Source: Capillimicrobium parvum
GTDB taxonomy: Bacteria; Actinomycetota; Thermoleophilia; Solirubrobacterales; Solirubrobacteraceae
NCBI RefSeq assembly: GCF_021172045.1
Contig: NZ_CP087164.1
Location: 4,774,001-4,838,000, forward strand
DNA: 64,000 nt
Direction of reading: 5' to 3'
Of this stretch, positions 8,695 through 17,413 are shown in pieces. The notes below the pieces were generated by a model, which worked only from the letters and a program-made list of their open reading frames with translations, was not told the DNA's origin and did no database searches. The position numbers and the translations under genes are program-made. Each line of letters opens with the position of its first letter. The first letter of the stretch is position 1.

Positions 8695-9560
8695 AGCGCG
8701 CCTCGCAGGAACTCGTCGACGAGATGGTTGAAGCGCTGCGGGTACTCCAGCTGGGTCCAGTGCCCGCAGCGCCCGAAGACGTACAGCTGCGCGTTGGGCA
8801 GGACCTTGAGGAAGTGATAGCTGTCTGAGACCGGGTTGATCATGTCGTCGCGGCCATGGACCAGCAGAATCGGGTGCTGGATGCGTCGCAGCGCCGAGTC
8901 GGGCAGCGTCAGCTGCGACGGGCCGGAGAACTGCGCGACGTAGGAGCGCCGCACGTCGTCCCGCATGGTCATCGCGAAGCGGTCTTGGGCGATCTGGTCG
9001 AGGTCGCCGTCGAAGTCGTCGGGATCGTGGACGAACCACGAGTACAGGCGGCCGAGCGCCTCCGGGCTCGGGTCGCTGTAGAACGTCACCATCCGGATCA
9101 GCTCCTGCGACGGTCGATCCGAGCTCGGCCCACCGGCGGTGCCCATCAGCACCGCCCGTTCGAAGCGTTCGGGAGCCTCCATGAGCAGGTGGAGGGTCAG
9201 CGCCCCGCCGAGCGAGTTGCCGACGAGGTGCGCCCGCTCTATCTCCAGCGCGTCGAGCATGCCGATCACCTGGTCGAGGCGCATGCGGGTCCACACGCGC
9301 ATGTCGGTGGGCGGCGGCTCGGGATGTGTGCTCTCGCCGTAGCCGACGTAGTCCGGCGCGATGCAGTCGTAGCGATCGCCGAGCGCCTCGAGCGCCAACC
9401 GCCAGTTGGACCAGCCGCTCGCTCCCGGGCCGCCGCCGTGTAGGAAGACGACGGCCGGTCCGGCGCCGGCGCCGGCGCGGGCGACCATCACCTGATGAGG
9501 TCCGACCGGCAAGGTTTCTCGGACAGCCGCCGCCAAGGGCGAAAAGCTGGGACTTGGCAC
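8691..9560 (-). CDS. alpha/beta hydrolase, meta-cleavage product hydrolase (MhpC/BphD type)
   Basis: 289 aa counted from the GTG at 9558-9560. This start is preferred over an in-frame TTG 24 nt upstream because an excellent AGGAGGAG Shine-Dalgarno lies 7 nt before the GTG, inside what would otherwise be coding. The oxyanion-hole motif HGGGPG (41-46), nucleophile in VGNSLGG (Ser116), acid in HGRDDMI (Asp238/239) and His267 in GRCGHWTQLE form the catalytic set of C-C bond hydrolases. It cleaves the ring-fission product to 2-hydroxypenta-2,4-dienoate plus an organic acid. First gene of the leftward operon. Confidence 0.92.
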   Translation of the reverse strand: MPSPSFSPLAAAVRETLPVGPHQVMVARAGAGAGPAVVFLHGGGPGASGWSNWRLALEALGDRYDCIAPDYVGYGESTHPEPPPTDMRVWTRMRLDQVIGMLDALEIERAHLVGNSLGGALTLHLLMEAPERFERAVLMGTAGGPSSDRPSQELIRMVTFYSDPSPEALGRLYSWFVHDPDDFDGDLDQIAQDRFAMTMRDDVRRSYVAQFSGPSQLTLPDSALRRIQHPILLVHGRDDMINPVSDSYHFLKVLPNAQLYVFGRCGHWTQLEYPQRFNHLVDEFLRGAL

Positions 9561-9615
9561 TGAGTTTCTCCTCCTTGACTTCAACGTCGCGCCATCTGCG
9601 TACGCCGAGTTCGAT

Positions 9616-9638
9616 GTTCAAGATACCGAATCTTGAAC
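9616..9638. promoter_or_regulatory. palindromic operator in the promoter of the upper-pathway operon
   Basis: Perfect inverted repeat with arms GTTCAAGAT and ATCTTGAAC separated by 5 bp. On the minus strand its distal arm contains a TATCTT hexamer (9620-9625) that would serve as a -10 about 55-60 nt before the hydrolase GTG. A TTGGTA about 19 nt further upstream is a possible -35. A bound protein would cover the promoter, so repression by the neighbouring GntR or IclR protein is likely. The 9561-9787 gap contains this site, a hairpin and nothing else recognisable. Confidence 0.7.
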
Positions 9639-9741
9639 ACGATGTACCAAAAGTTCTTCCCGGCTCGCATCGACGACGCCCCGCTGGGCGCCTCGGTGCG
9701 CCTCGAAATGGGGCGCTCGAAGAGGGCAGCGCGAACAGACG

Positions 9742-9762
9742 GCGGCGCCGAAGCGGCGCCGC
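9742..9762 (-). terminator. hairpin downstream of the GntR gene
   Basis: Perfect inverted repeat GCGGCGCCG / CGGCGCCGC with a 3-nt AAG loop, 26 bp past the stop of the GntR regulator gene. It lacks a clear U-tract, so it is a candidate terminator or RNA 3'-end stabiliser rather than a certain intrinsic terminator. Confidence 0.45.
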
Positions 9763-9787
9763 GCGCGACGGGGGTCGGGGCCGGGCT

Positions 9788-10474
9788 CTAGGCCTCGGCG
9801 CCGGGAGCCAGGCGCTCGAGTGCCAGCTTCCAGACGAGGCGGATGTGCGTGGTCATCTCGCGTGCAGCGGCCACCCCGTCGGACGCCGTGATCGCCTCCG
9901 CGACAGCGACGTGACCGAGACTGCAGCCGACGAGGTCGTCTCCGGCAGTCAGCTCGCGCGTCATCAGCGTGGAGATCACCGCACCCGCATCATCGATCAA
10001 CGAGGCGATGCGGGCGTTGTCGCCCAGCTCCGCGATGTAGCTATGGAATTCCCGATCACTGTCGCGAAATGCGGCGATGTCGGATTTGCGCGCGGCATCC
10101 AGAGAAGACTGCGCGGCACGTGCGATGCGCTCGCGATCGGCGTTACTCGCCCGCTCGGCCGCGCGCGCAGCGGTGAACGACTCCAGCGCCTCCCGCAGCT
10201 CGTAGGCCTGACGGACCGCCGCCGCGGAGGGCTGGATCACGCAGAGGCCGCGTGCCCCGTTCTGCTCGATCAGGCCGATCTGGCGCAGCCGCAGCAGCGC
10301 CTCGCGCACCGGCGTCTTGGAAACCTTCAGCCGTTCGGCGAGTGCGGGCTCGGTCAGTGGTTCGCCGGGGGCCAGCACGCGATCCACGATCGCCTGCCGG
10401 ATCGCCTCGAAGACCACGTCGCTCAGGTTCCTCGGACGGACCCCGAGGGACAGCTCGGTCATCCGCGTCGCCAT
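9788..10474 (-). CDS. GntR-family transcriptional regulator (FadR/FCD subfamily)
   Basis: 228 aa. The N-terminal winged helix-turn-helix spans about residues 17-80 (TEPALAERLKVSKTPVREALLRLRQIGLIEQ is the recognition core region). The C-terminal FCD all-helical effector domain spans about 84-215, with a metal-site-like DxxFH in DSDREFHSYI, and later His residues in LGHVAVAEA and TTHIRLVW. These proteins bind a carboxylate ligand and usually repress an adjacent catabolic operon. AGGATGA precedes the ATG. Gene order and the nearby palindromes suggest control of the aromatic operon. Confidence 0.9.
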   Translation of the reverse strand: MATRMTELSLGVRPRNLSDVVFEAIRQAIVDRVLAPGEPLTEPALAERLKVSKTPVREALLRLRQIGLIEQNGARGLCVIQPSAAAVRQAYELREALESFTAARAAERASNADRERIARAAQSSLDAARKSDIAAFRDSDREFHSYIAELGDNARIASLIDDAGAVISTLMTRELTAGDDLVGCSLGHVAVAEAITASDGVAAAREMTTHIRLVWKLALERLAPGAEA

Positions 10475-10499
10475 GTCGTCATCCTAGCGCTCCGCGCAG

Positions 10500-10509
10500 A
10501 GAATATTCT
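10500..10509. promoter_or_regulatory. palindrome upstream of the GntR gene
   Basis: Perfect 10-bp palindrome AGAATATTCT, 25-35 bp before the GntR ATG, in a notably AT-rich patch of an otherwise GC-rich 45-bp gap between the IclR stop and the GntR start. Position is right for autoregulation or for a -10-overlapping operator. Confidence 0.4.
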
Positions 10510-10519
10510 GTACGTCGTC

Positions 10520-11278
10520 TCAGGTTCTCGCCTGGCGCAGCGTTCGGCCGAGGCGTTGCGCGGCCGCCCGCAAGGCCGGCTCCACGTCGCGCGGCTGCAG
10601 TCGCCCACGCGCCGGCATCGACACCGACAGGCCGGCCTCCGCGACGCCGGCAGCGACCAGCAGCGGCGCCGCCAGACACATCAGGTTCGCGGCCGCCTCT
10701 TCGCGGTCGACGGCGATCCCCCGCCGACGCACGTCCAGGAGCTCGGCGTACAGCCTCCCCGGATCCGTGATGCTGCGCGCGGTCACCGCCGCCAGCGGCT
10801 CGGTCGCGCGAGCCAGTCGGGAACACGCCTCGTCGCTGTAGGCCAGCAGGGCCTTGCCCACCCCCGTACAGTGAGCCGGCATCCGCCCCCCCACGCGGGA
10901 AGGCGTGGGCACCTTGCGATGTCCGGACAGCATCTCCACGTAGAGCACGTCGTCACCCTCCAAGACGGCGAGGTGGACCGTGGCCCGCGTCGCCTCATAG
11001 AGATCCTCCATGTGGGCCAGCGCGAGGTCCCGCAGGCGCTGGCGGCGCGTGACGAGCTGGCCGAGCTCGAACAGGCCGACCCCGAGGCGCCAACCCTCGT
11101 CGCCGCGCTCGAGCGCGCCATGGCGCTCCAGCTGACAGGCCAGCCGATGGGCGGTCGAACGCGGCAGGCCGCTGCGCGCCACCATCTCGGCCAGCGTCAG
11201 CTGCGGCCGCTCCGCCGAGAACGCGCGCAGCAACTGGAAGGCCCGATCGAGTACCGCGTCGCCGTGGGAGCTCTTCAT
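10520..11278 (-). CDS. IclR-family transcriptional regulator
   Basis: 252 aa from the ATG at 11278. N-terminal winged HTH about 8-65 (LTLAEMVARSGLPRSTAHRL) and C-terminal IclR effector domain about 75-245 with the GRMPAHCTGVGKALLAY motif. An in-frame ATG 39 nt upstream would place a perfect 17-bp palindrome inside the coding sequence, so the shorter start is preferred. It is divergent from the lower-pathway operon, the standard arrangement for an IclR regulator controlling the adjacent genes. IclR proteins in aromatic catabolism act either as activators or repressors; the direction is not visible here. Confidence 0.9.
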   Translation of the reverse strand: MKSSHGDAVLDRAFQLLRAFSAERPQLTLAEMVARSGLPRSTAHRLACQLERHGALERGDEGWRLGVGLFELGQLVTRRQRLRDLALAHMEDLYEATRATVHLAVLEGDDVLYVEMLSGHRKVPTPSRVGGRMPAHCTGVGKALLAYSDEACSRLARATEPLAAVTARSITDPGRLYAELLDVRRRGIAVDREEAAANLMCLAAPLLVAAGVAEAGLSVSMPARGRLQPRDVEPALRAAAQRLGRTLRQART

Positions 11279-11285
11279 CACGTTC

Positions 11286-11302
11286 GTCCCACTCAGTGGG
11301 AC
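11286..11302. promoter_or_regulatory. palindromic operator between IclR gene and lower-pathway operon
   Basis: Perfect inverted repeat, arms GTCCCACT and AGTGGGAC around a single central base, in the 66-bp divergent spacer. It lies 8 bp from the IclR start and 43 bp from the hydratase start, so one site could control both directions. Symmetry and location fit an IclR-type operator; the binding protein is inferred. Confidence 0.7.
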
Positions 11303-11344
11303 GGGCGATTGTGACATAGGCGCACCGCCGCGACGATCTGACCC

Positions 11345-12142
11345 ATGGCCGATTCCACCGTGCTCGACGTCGACGCCTACGCTCGCGCGCTCGACGAAGC
11401 CCGCACCGCGCGGCGTCCGATCGCTCCGCTCACCGACGCCAGGCCCGACCTGTCCGTCGCCAACGCATATGCCATTGCCGAGCGGCTTGTCGCCCTGCGC
11501 TGCCAGACGCAGAACGCGCGGGTCGTGGGCCACAAGGTCGGGCTGACGTCGATCGCCGTCCAACGGCAGCTCGGCGTCGACCAGCCCGATTTCGGCGTCC
11601 TGCTGGACGTCATGCAGCTCGATGACGGTGGCGTGGTGAGCGCGCGCGACTACATCGCCCCGCGCGTCGAGCCGGAGATCGCGTTTCACCTCGGCAGCTC
11701 GCTCGCCGGACCGGGCGTGACCGTCGAGGCGGTCCGGGCCGCGACCGCCGCCGTGCAGCCGGCCATCGAGCTGGTCGACAGCCGTGTGGCCGACTGGCGC
11801 ATCCGGCTGGCCGACACCGTGGCCGATCAGGCGTCGGCGGCCGGGTTCGTACTCGGTGGCCGCCGGGTCGGTCTGGACGAGGTCGACGTGACGGCCATCG
11901 ACGTCGAGCTGCGGCGCGACGGCGAGGCGATGCAGCGAGGCACGACCGCGGAGGTGCTCGGCGACCCGTGCGCAGCCGTGGCGTGGCTGGCCAACACCCT
12001 GGCCGACATCGGCCGGACGCTGCGTCCGGGCGACATCGTGCTGTCGGGCGCGTGCACACCGATGGTCGACGCGGCGCCCGGCGTCACCTTCAGTGCCCGG
12101 TTCGGCGACCTGGGCGAAGTGCGGCTGGTCATTGCGCGATGA
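11345..12142 (+). CDS. mhpD: 2-hydroxypenta-2,4-dienoate hydratase (MhpD type)
   Basis: 265 aa, fumarylacetoacetate-hydrolase-like fold. Family blocks: [21 protein letters not shown], and [12 protein letters not shown] containing the acidic metal ligands, then [29 protein letters not shown]. It should hydrate 2-hydroxypenta-2,4-dienoate to 4-hydroxy-2-oxovalerate, the substrate of the aldolase two genes on. The closest alternative in the family is 4-oxalocrotonate decarboxylase; the presence of a C-C hydrolase and absence of a tautomerase or semialdehyde dehydrogenase favour the hydratase. First gene of the rightward operon. Confidence 0.88.
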   Translation: MADSTVLDVDAYARALDEARTARRPIAPLTDARPDLSVANAYAIAERLVALRCQTQNARVVGHKVGLTSIAVQRQLGVDQPDFGVLLDVMQLDDGGVVSARDYIAPRVEPEIAFHLGSSLAGPGVTVEAVRAATAAVQPAIELVDSRVADWRIRLADTVADQASAAGFVLGGRRVGLDEVDVTAIDVELRRDGEAMQRGTTAEVLGDPCAAVAWLANTLADIGRTLRPGDIVLSGACTPMVDAAPGVTFSARFGDLGEVRLVIAR

Positions 12143-13038
12143 AGACGCCACCGCTGACCGCCGCGATCGTCGGCTCGGGCAACATCGGCACCGACCTGAT
12201 GTACAAGTTGCTGCGCTCGGCCTGGGTTGCGCCGCGCTGGATGATCGGCGTAGACCCCGGTAGCACCGGACTCGCCCGCGCCCGCGACGCCGGGCTGGAG
12301 ACGTCCGCCGAGGGAGTTGATTGGCTGCTTTCCCAGTCCGAGCTGCCCGATGTCATCTTCGAGGCAACCTCCGCCCAGGTCCATGCCGTCAACGCTCCTC
12401 GGTTCGCTGAGCGCGGGATCGTCGCCATCGACCTGACGCCCGCCGCGGTCGGCCCCTACGTCGTGCCCGCGGTCAACCTCGACGCGCACCTGGACGAAGC
12501 CAACTTGAACATGGTCACCTGCGGCGGCCAGGCGACCGTCCCGATCGTCCACGCCGTCAGCCGTGTCGCACCGGTGCGGTACGCCGAGATCGTCGCCTCG
12601 ATCGCGTCCCACTCGGCAGGGCCCGGTACACGTGCGAACATCGACGAGTTCACGGAGACCACCGCCCGCGCCCTGATTCAGGTCGGCGGTGCGGCGGCCG
12701 GGAAGGCCATCATCGTCCTCAACCCCGCCGAGCCGCCGCTGATCATGCGCGACACGGTGATCTGCGCGCTCGCGCCAGACGCCGACCGGCCGGCAATCGC
12801 CGAGTCGATCCGCGCGATGGTCGCGGACGTGTCGTCCTACGTCCCGGGCTATCGGCTCGTCGTGCCACCCCAGTTCGAGGACGACCGCGTCTCCGTCTAC
12901 CTGGAGATCGAAGGACGCGCGGACTTCCTGCCGGCGTACGCCGGCAACCTGGACATCATGACGGCCGCGGCGACACGCGTCGGGGAGCAGCTGGCACGGA
13001 GCCGCGCCGCCGGCGCAACCGAGAGGACGGGCCGATGA
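12139..13038 (+). CDS. mhpF: acetaldehyde dehydrogenase (acylating), MhpF/BphJ type
   Basis: 299 aa. NAD-binding motif [17 protein letters not shown] at the N-terminus, catalytic Cys128 in [14 protein letters not shown], and the [19 protein letters not shown] segment typical of the family. ATG overlaps the hydratase stop (ATGA). It converts acetaldehyde plus CoA and NAD+ to acetyl-CoA, receiving acetaldehyde by channelling from the aldolase with which it forms a complex. Length and gene order (hydratase-dehydrogenase-aldolase) match mhpDFE/bphHJI clusters. Confidence 0.95.
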   Translation: MKTPPLTAAIVGSGNIGTDLMYKLLRSAWVAPRWMIGVDPGSTGLARARDAGLETSAEGVDWLLSQSELPDVIFEATSAQVHAVNAPRFAERGIVAIDLTPAAVGPYVVPAVNLDAHLDEANLNMVTCGGQATVPIVHAVSRVAPVRYAEIVASIASHSAGPGTRANIDEFTETTARALIQVGGAAAGKAIIVLNPAEPPLIMRDTVICALAPDADRPAIAESIRAMVADVSSYVPGYRLVVPPQFEDDRVSVYLEIEGRADFLPAYAGNLDIMTAAATRVGEQLARSRAAGATERTGR

Positions 13039-14057
13039 CCTTCTCCGACGACCTCGACGTTCGCGTCACCGATACATGTCTGCGCGACGGCTCGCACGCC
13101 GTGCGCCACCAACTCACGACCGATCAGGTGCGCAGTGTGGTGGTGGCCCTCGATGACGCGGGAGTGCCGGTACTCGAGGTCGCTCATGGAGACGGTCTGG
13201 GCGGCAGCTCGTTCACCTACGGCTTCTCCCGCAGCGATGAACGGGAGCTGATCGCCGTCGCCGTCCAGGCCGCACGGCGCGCACGGATCGCCGCGCTGCT
13301 GCTTCCGGGAATCGGCACGACCGACGACCTCCGGGCAGTCGCCGAACTCGGCGTCGGCGCGATACGCGTGGCGACCCACTGCAGCGAGGCGGATGTCGGC
13401 GTCCAGCACCTGAGCCTCGCTCGGGACCTCGGCCTGGAGGCGATCGGGTTTCTGATGATGGCGCATTCCCAGGCGCCGGAACTGCTCGCCGAGCAGGCTC
13501 GGATCATGGCCGACGCGGGGGCCACGTGCATCTATGTCGTCGACTCCGCGGGAGCGATGGTCCCGCCTCAGGCCGCCGCGCGCGTGGCCGCCGTGCGCGA
13601 TGCGCTGGCCGGCGACGCGCAGGTCGGCTTTCACGGTCACGAGAACCTCGCCTGCGGAGTGGCCAACACGCTGGCGGCGATCGACGCCGGCGCGGTCCAG
13701 GTGGATGCCAGCGCCCGGCGGATGGGCGCCGGCGCCGGGAACACGCCGACCGAGGCGCTGGCCGCGGTTCTGGAGAAGCTCGCCCTGCGCACGGGCATCG
13801 ACGTCGGTGCGATGGCCGACGCCGCCGAGGACGCCGTTCGACCGATCATGGAGGGCGAATGCGTCCTCGATCGGATGGCGCTCACGCTCGGCTGGGCCGG
13901 GGTGTACTCCAGCTTTCTCAAACATGCCGCGCGCGCAGCCGAGCGCCATGGTGTCTCGGGCCCCGAGATCCTGCGTGCCTGCGGCCGGCGTGGGCTCGTC
14001 GGCGGCCAGGAGGACCTGATCGGTGAGATCGCCTACGAGCTCGCGAGCAGACGCTGA
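13035..14057 (+). CDS. mhpE: 4-hydroxy-2-oxovalerate aldolase (MhpE/BphI type)
   Basis: 340 aa, HMGL-like TIM barrel plus C-terminal communication domain. Divalent metal ligands Asp18 (TCLRDGSH) and His200/His202 (GFHGHENL); Arg17 and His21 are the expected catalytic residues. ATG overlaps the dehydrogenase stop by 4 bp. It splits 4-hydroxy-2-oxovalerate to pyruvate and acetaldehyde. Last gene of the rightward operon; the 50 bp to the convergent DUF1707 gene contain only weak inverted repeats. Confidence 0.95.
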   Translation: MTFSDDLDVRVTDTCLRDGSHAVRHQLTTDQVRSVVVALDDAGVPVLEVAHGDGLGGSSFTYGFSRSDERELIAVAVQAARRARIAALLLPGIGTTDDLRAVAELGVGAIRVATHCSEADVGVQHLSLARDLGLEAIGFLMMAHSQAPELLAEQARIMADAGATCIYVVDSAGAMVPPQAAARVAAVRDALAGDAQVGFHGHENLACGVANTLAAIDAGAVQVDASARRMGAGAGNTPTEALAAVLEKLALRTGIDVGAMADAAEDAVRPIMEGECVLDRMALTLGWAGVYSSFLKHAARAAERHGVSGPEILRACGRRGLVGGQEDLIGEIAYELASRR

Positions 14058-14107
14058 CCGAGGCCGCCCGCGATACGCCTGCGCTCCGAGCCGCCCGGGG
14101 ACCGGCC

Positions 14108-14512
14108 TCAGCCGTAGCGCCGGCGCACGAAGCGGCGCACGGTCCACGACGACGCTGCGTGCCAGCCCAGCAGCAGGGCGCTGGGGACGAGCGCGATGGC
14201 GGGCCAGAAGGCGCCGCCGCCGGTGATCTCCCAGATGCCGACCAGCGAGGCGTTGACGGCGACGGCGGTCGTGCCGTGCGCCTTCAGCGCCGCACGGTCG
14301 AACCGGTCGACCGCGGCGCCGAAGCGCTCCAGGCGCCGCTGGGGGATGCCGCGCGTGAGGCGGGTCAGCTCGGCCCGGCTCCCGGCCCGCTGCACCGCAT
14401 GCAGACGCTCCTCCAGATCGCCGAGCGAGATGCGGCCCTCGGCATAGGCGCCGTGCAGCAGTCGCGAGCAGTTCTCGCGCTCCGCGTCGGAGGCCCAGAT
14501 CGTGGCGGCCAT
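14108..14512 (-). CDS. DUF1707-domain small membrane protein
   Basis: 134 aa. Residues about 5-57 match the DUF1707 pattern (SDAERENCSRLLHGAYAEGRISLGDLEERL), common in Actinomycetota membrane proteins. The C-terminal half holds two hydrophobic segments (about 80-118) and ends in a basic RRFVRRRYG tail, which suggests an inner-membrane location. Function unknown. It lies between the catabolic island and rplQ, convergent with the aldolase gene, and is probably a separate transcription unit. Confidence 0.75.
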   Translation of the reverse strand: MAATIWASDAERENCSRLLHGAYAEGRISLGDLEERLHAVQRAGSRAELTRLTRGIPQRRLERFGAAVDRFDRAALKAHGTTAVAVNASLVGIWEITGGGAFWPAIALVPSALLLGWHAASSWTVRRFVRRRYG

Positions 14513-14559
14513 GACCCCAGGATAGGGACCGCGGCCCGCCCTACCGGCGGCGCCGCGAA

Positions 14560-14578
14560 GCGGCCCGCTCCGGGCCGC
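14560..14578. terminator. hairpin downstream of rplQ
   Basis: Perfect inverted repeat GCGGCCCG / CGGGCCGC with a 3-nt loop, 13 bp beyond the rplQ stop and just upstream of the DUF1707 gene. This marks the likely end of the ribosomal super-operon. No U-run follows on the minus strand, so termination strength is uncertain. Confidence 0.45.
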
Positions 14579-14591
14579 CGCCGCGCCGGGA

Positions 14592-14945
14592 TCAGACCAG
14601 CTCGAGGTAGACCATCTCGGTCGCGTCGCCGGAGCGCGCGCCGAGCTTGAGGATGCGGGTGTAGCCGCCCGGCCGCTCGCTGTAGCGCGGGGCGACCTCC
14701 TCGAACAGCTTGTAGACCGCGAACTTGTCCTGGCCGAGCTCCGAGAGCGCCTGCCGGCGCGCGTGCAGGTCGCCGCGCTTGGCCAGCGTGATCAGCTTCT
14801 CGACCTCGGGCTTGACCGCCTTGGCCTTCGCCTCGGTGGTCTTGATGCGCTCGTGCTCGATGACCTCCTTGCAGAGGTTGCGCAGGAGCGCCTTGCGGTG
14901 CGCCGTGTCGCGGCTGAGCTTGTGGCGGGTCTTCTGATGGCGCAT
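14592..14945 (-). CDS. rplQ: 50S ribosomal protein L17
   Basis: 117 aa, full length for bacterial L17: starts [20 protein letters not shown] and ends [19 protein letters not shown] shares bases with the rpoA stop (TGATG), indicating coupled translation. Last gene of the ribosomal cluster in its usual place after rpoA. Confidence 0.98.
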   Translation of the reverse strand: MRHQKTRHKLSRDTAHRKALLRNLCKEVIEHERIKTTEAKAKAVKPEVEKLITLAKRGDLHARRQALSELGQDKFAVYKLFEEVAPRYSERPGGYTRILKLGARSGDATEMVYLELV

Positions 14946-15931
14946 CAGTCGTCGCGCAGGCCCAGCCCGCGCGCCTCCAGGGTCTCGATGACCTCGTCGA
15001 TCGACTTCTTGCCGAAGTTCGGGATCGCGTTGAGCTCCCCCTCGGACTTCGAGACGAGGTCGCCCACCGTCTGGATGCCGGCGCGCTTCAGGCAGTTGTA
15101 CGAGCGGACGCCGAGCTCGAGCTCCTCGATGAGGATGTCGTGCATCGGGCCGCCCGATGCGGCCGAGGCGGCGGCGCCGTGGCCGTTGCCGGTCCCGGCG
15201 AGCGCGCCCTCGAGCTGTCCGGTGGGGCCGGCGCGCAGCTCCTCGACGCGGTCCGCGTCGGTGAAGATCGCGAGCTGGCTGATGAGCAGCTCCGCCGCCT
15301 CGCGCAGCGCGGCGTGCGGGTCGATCGAGCCGTCCGTCTCGATGTCGAGCGTCAGCTTGTCGAAGTCCGTGCGCTGGCCGACACGGGCCTGCTCGACGGC
15401 ATAGGCGACGCGGCGCACCGGCGAGAAGATCGAGTCGATCGGGATGACGCCGATCGGCTGGTCCGGCGTCTTGTTCTCCTCCGCGGGGCGGTACCCGCGG
15501 CCGCGGCCGATCGTGAGGTACAGCTCCAGCTTCGTCTTCTTCTCGAGCGTCGCGACGTGGACGTCCGGGTTGAGGATCTCGACGCCGGCGGGAAGGTCGA
15601 TGTCCTTCGCCGTGATGTCGCCGGGGCCGGTCACGACCAGGGGCGCCTCGACCTCGCTGGCGTCCGAGTGCATCTTGCACACGATGCCCTTGAGGTTGAG
15701 GACGATGTCGGTCACGTCCTCCTTGACGCCCGGGATCGTCGAGAACTCATGCGCGACACCTTCGATGCGGACGCTCGTCACCGCGGCGCCGCTGAGCGAG
15801 CTGAGCAGCACGCGGCGCAGCGAGTTGCCGAACGTGTAGCCGAAGCCACGATCGAGCGGCTCGATCGTGAAGGTGCCGCGGTTCTCGTCGACTGTTTCGC
15901 TGGTGATCCGGGGGACTTGGAAGTCGAGCAT
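14945..15931 (-). CDS. rpoA: RNA polymerase alpha subunit
   Basis: 328 aa. The N-terminal assembly domain (about 1-230) contains [30 protein letters not shown]; the C-terminal domain (about 258-328) contains [27 protein letters not shown], the DNA and activator contact region. The linker holds a Gly/Ala-rich stretch ([14 protein letters not shown]). Length and order (rpsD-rpoA-rplQ) are standard. Confidence 0.98.
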   Translation of the reverse strand: MLDFQVPRITSETVDENRGTFTIEPLDRGFGYTFGNSLRRVLLSSLSGAAVTSVRIEGVAHEFSTIPGVKEDVTDIVLNLKGIVCKMHSDASEVEAPLVVTGPGDITAKDIDLPAGVEILNPDVHVATLEKKTKLELYLTIGRGRGYRPAEENKTPDQPIGVIPIDSIFSPVRRVAYAVEQARVGQRTDFDKLTLDIETDGSIDPHAALREAAELLISQLAIFTDADRVEELRAGPTGQLEGALAGTGNGHGAAASAASGGPMHDILIEELELGVRSYNCLKRAGIQTVGDLVSKSEGELNAIPNFGKKSIDEVIETLEARGLGLRDD

Positions 15932-16001
15932 CGGGGTCCTGACTGTCGTTCTCTCATGGCGGCGCGGGGGTCCGGGGCGCGCCGCTCGCGTTCAAGCGGG
16001 G

Positions 16002-16622
16002 TTACTTCGAGTACAGCTCGACGATGAGCTGCTCCTGCACGGGCGCGGCGACCTCGCGGCGCTCCGGCTTGCGCAGGACCTTGGCCGTGAGCGTGTCGTG
16101 GTCGGCCTGCAGCCAGGCGGGCACCTGGCCCGTGAGCTCGGTGGCGTCACGGATGACGGGCTCGGCGGGGGTGCCGGACTTGACCGAGATGACGTCGCCC
16201 TCGCGCACCTGGTAGCTGGGGATGTCGACGCGACGGCCGTTGACGGTCCAGTGGCCGTGGCGGATGAGCTGGCGCGACTGGCGGCGCGAGGCGGCGAAGC
16301 CAAGGCGGACGAGCACGTTGTCGAGGCGGCACTCGAGCAGGGTGAGGAGGTTCTCACCGGTGATGCCGGCCTGACGGCTCGCCTTGTCGTAGTAGTTGGC
16401 GAACTGCTTCTCGAGCACGCCGTAGTACCGCTTCGCCTTCTGCTTCTCGCGCAGCTGGACGCGGTACTCCGACTGCTTCTGACGGCCGCGGCCGTGGTCG
16501 CCCGGCGGGTACGAGCGACGCTCGACGCCGCACTTGTCGGTCAGGCAGCGCTCGCCCTTGAGGAAGAGCTTCTGCCCTTCGCGGCGGCACTGCTTGCACT
16601 GGGGGGAGGTGTCTCGAGCCAA
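16002..16622 (-). CDS. rpsD: 30S ribosomal protein S4
   Basis: 206 aa. Start codon is TTG at 16620-16622, preceded by TAGGAGA. Zinc-binding (C+) type: Cys9, Cys12, Cys26 and Cys31 are all present. The S4 RNA-binding domain is at [31 protein letters not shown]4 nucleates 30S assembly and represses its own operon in many bacteria. Confidence 0.98.
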   Translation of the reverse strand: MARDTSPQCKQCRREGQKLFLKGERCLTDKCGVERRSYPPGDHGRGRQKQSEYRVQLREKQKAKRYYGVLEKQFANYYDKASRQAGITGENLLTLLECRLDNVLVRLGFAASRRQSRQLIRHGHWTVNGRRVDIPSYQVREGDVISVKSGTPAEPVIRDATELTGQVPAWLQADHDTLTAKVLRKPERREVAAPVQEQLIVELYSK

Positions 16623-16631
16623 GGTGTTCTC

Positions 16632-17027
16632 CTACACGCGGCGCCGCTTGCGGGGGCGGCAGCCGTTGTGGGCCTGGGGGGTGACGTCGCGCACGCCGGT
16701 GACCTCGAGTCCGGCGGCCTGCAGCGAGCGGATCGCCGTCTCACGGCCCGAGCCCGGGCCCTTGACGAACACCTCGACCTTCTGGAGCCCCTGCTCCATG
16801 CCCTTGCGCGCGGCGGCGTCGGCGGTGACCTGCGCCGCGAACGGCGTGGACTTGCGCGAGCCCTTGAAGCCCGCGCCGCCGGCCGACTCCCACGCGATGA
16901 CGTTGCCCTCGCGATCGGTGAGGGACACGATGGTGTTGTTGAACGACGTCTTGATGTGCGCCTGGCCGATGGGGATGTTCTTCTTCGGCTTGCGGCGGCC
17001 CCGCTGGGGGCGCTTGGGAGCGGGCAC
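16632..17027 (-). CDS. rpsK: 30S ribosomal protein S11
   Basis: 131 aa from a GTG start at 17025-17027, directly abutting the rpsM stop. Contains the S11 signature region [20 protein letters not shown] and C-terminal [12 protein letters not shown]. Standard order rpsM-rpsK-rpsD. Confidence 0.97.
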   Translation of the reverse strand: MPAPKRPQRGRRKPKKNIPIGQAHIKTSFNNTIVSLTDREGNVIAWESAGGAGFKGSRKSTPFAAQVTADAAARKGMEQGLQKVEVFVKGPGSGRETAIRSLQAAGLEVTGVRDVTPQAHNGCRPRKRRRV

Positions 17028-17411
17028 TTACTTCTTCCCCGCCTTCTTCTTGCCGGCGACCTGCATGCGCTTGGGACCCTTGCGCGTGCGGGCGTTGGTC
17101 TTGGTGTTCTGGCCGCGGACCGGCAGGCCGCGCCGGTGGCGCAGGCCGCGGTAGCAGCCGATCTCCATCAGGCGCTTGATGTCCTGCGAGCGCTCGCGGC
17201 GCAGATCGCCCTCGACCGTGAGGTTGCGGTCGATCGCGTCGCGCAGCTTCGACACCTCGTCCTCGGTGAGGTCGCGGACGTAGGTGTCGGGCGAGATGCC
17301 GACCTCGGCCAGAAGCTGGTTCGAGGTCGAGCGGCCGATGCCGTAGATGTACGTCAGGCCGATCTCGACGCGCTTGTTCAGTGGGATGTTGATACCGGAG
17401 ATGCGAGCCAT
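17028..17411 (-). CDS. rpsM: 30S ribosomal protein S13
   Basis: 127 aa, starting [19 protein letters not shown]. Signature [27 protein letters not shown] and a Lys-rich C-terminus are intact. The ATG is 3 bp downstream of the rpmJ stop. S13 contacts the P-site tRNA and the 50S subunit. Confidence 0.98.
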   Translation of the reverse strand: MARISGINIPLNKRVEIGLTYIYGIGRSTSNQLLAEVGISPDTYVRDLTEDEVSKLRDAIDRNLTVEGDLRRERSQDIKRLMEIGCYRGLRHRRGLPVRGQNTKTNARTRKGPKRMQVAGKKKAGKK

Positions 17412-17413
17412 GG

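Noticed and set aside
11345-12142. 4-oxalocrotonate decarboxylase instead of hydratase
   Set aside because: Same fold family, but there is no tautomerase or hydroxymuconic semialdehyde dehydrogenase and the hydrolase branch is present, so a hydratase is needed to feed the aldolase.
14058-14107. Inverted repeat GAGGCCG/CGGCCTC between the aldolase and DUF1707 genes as a terminator
   Set aside because: Arms of 7 bp with a 36-bp loop in very GC-rich sequence are expected by chance.
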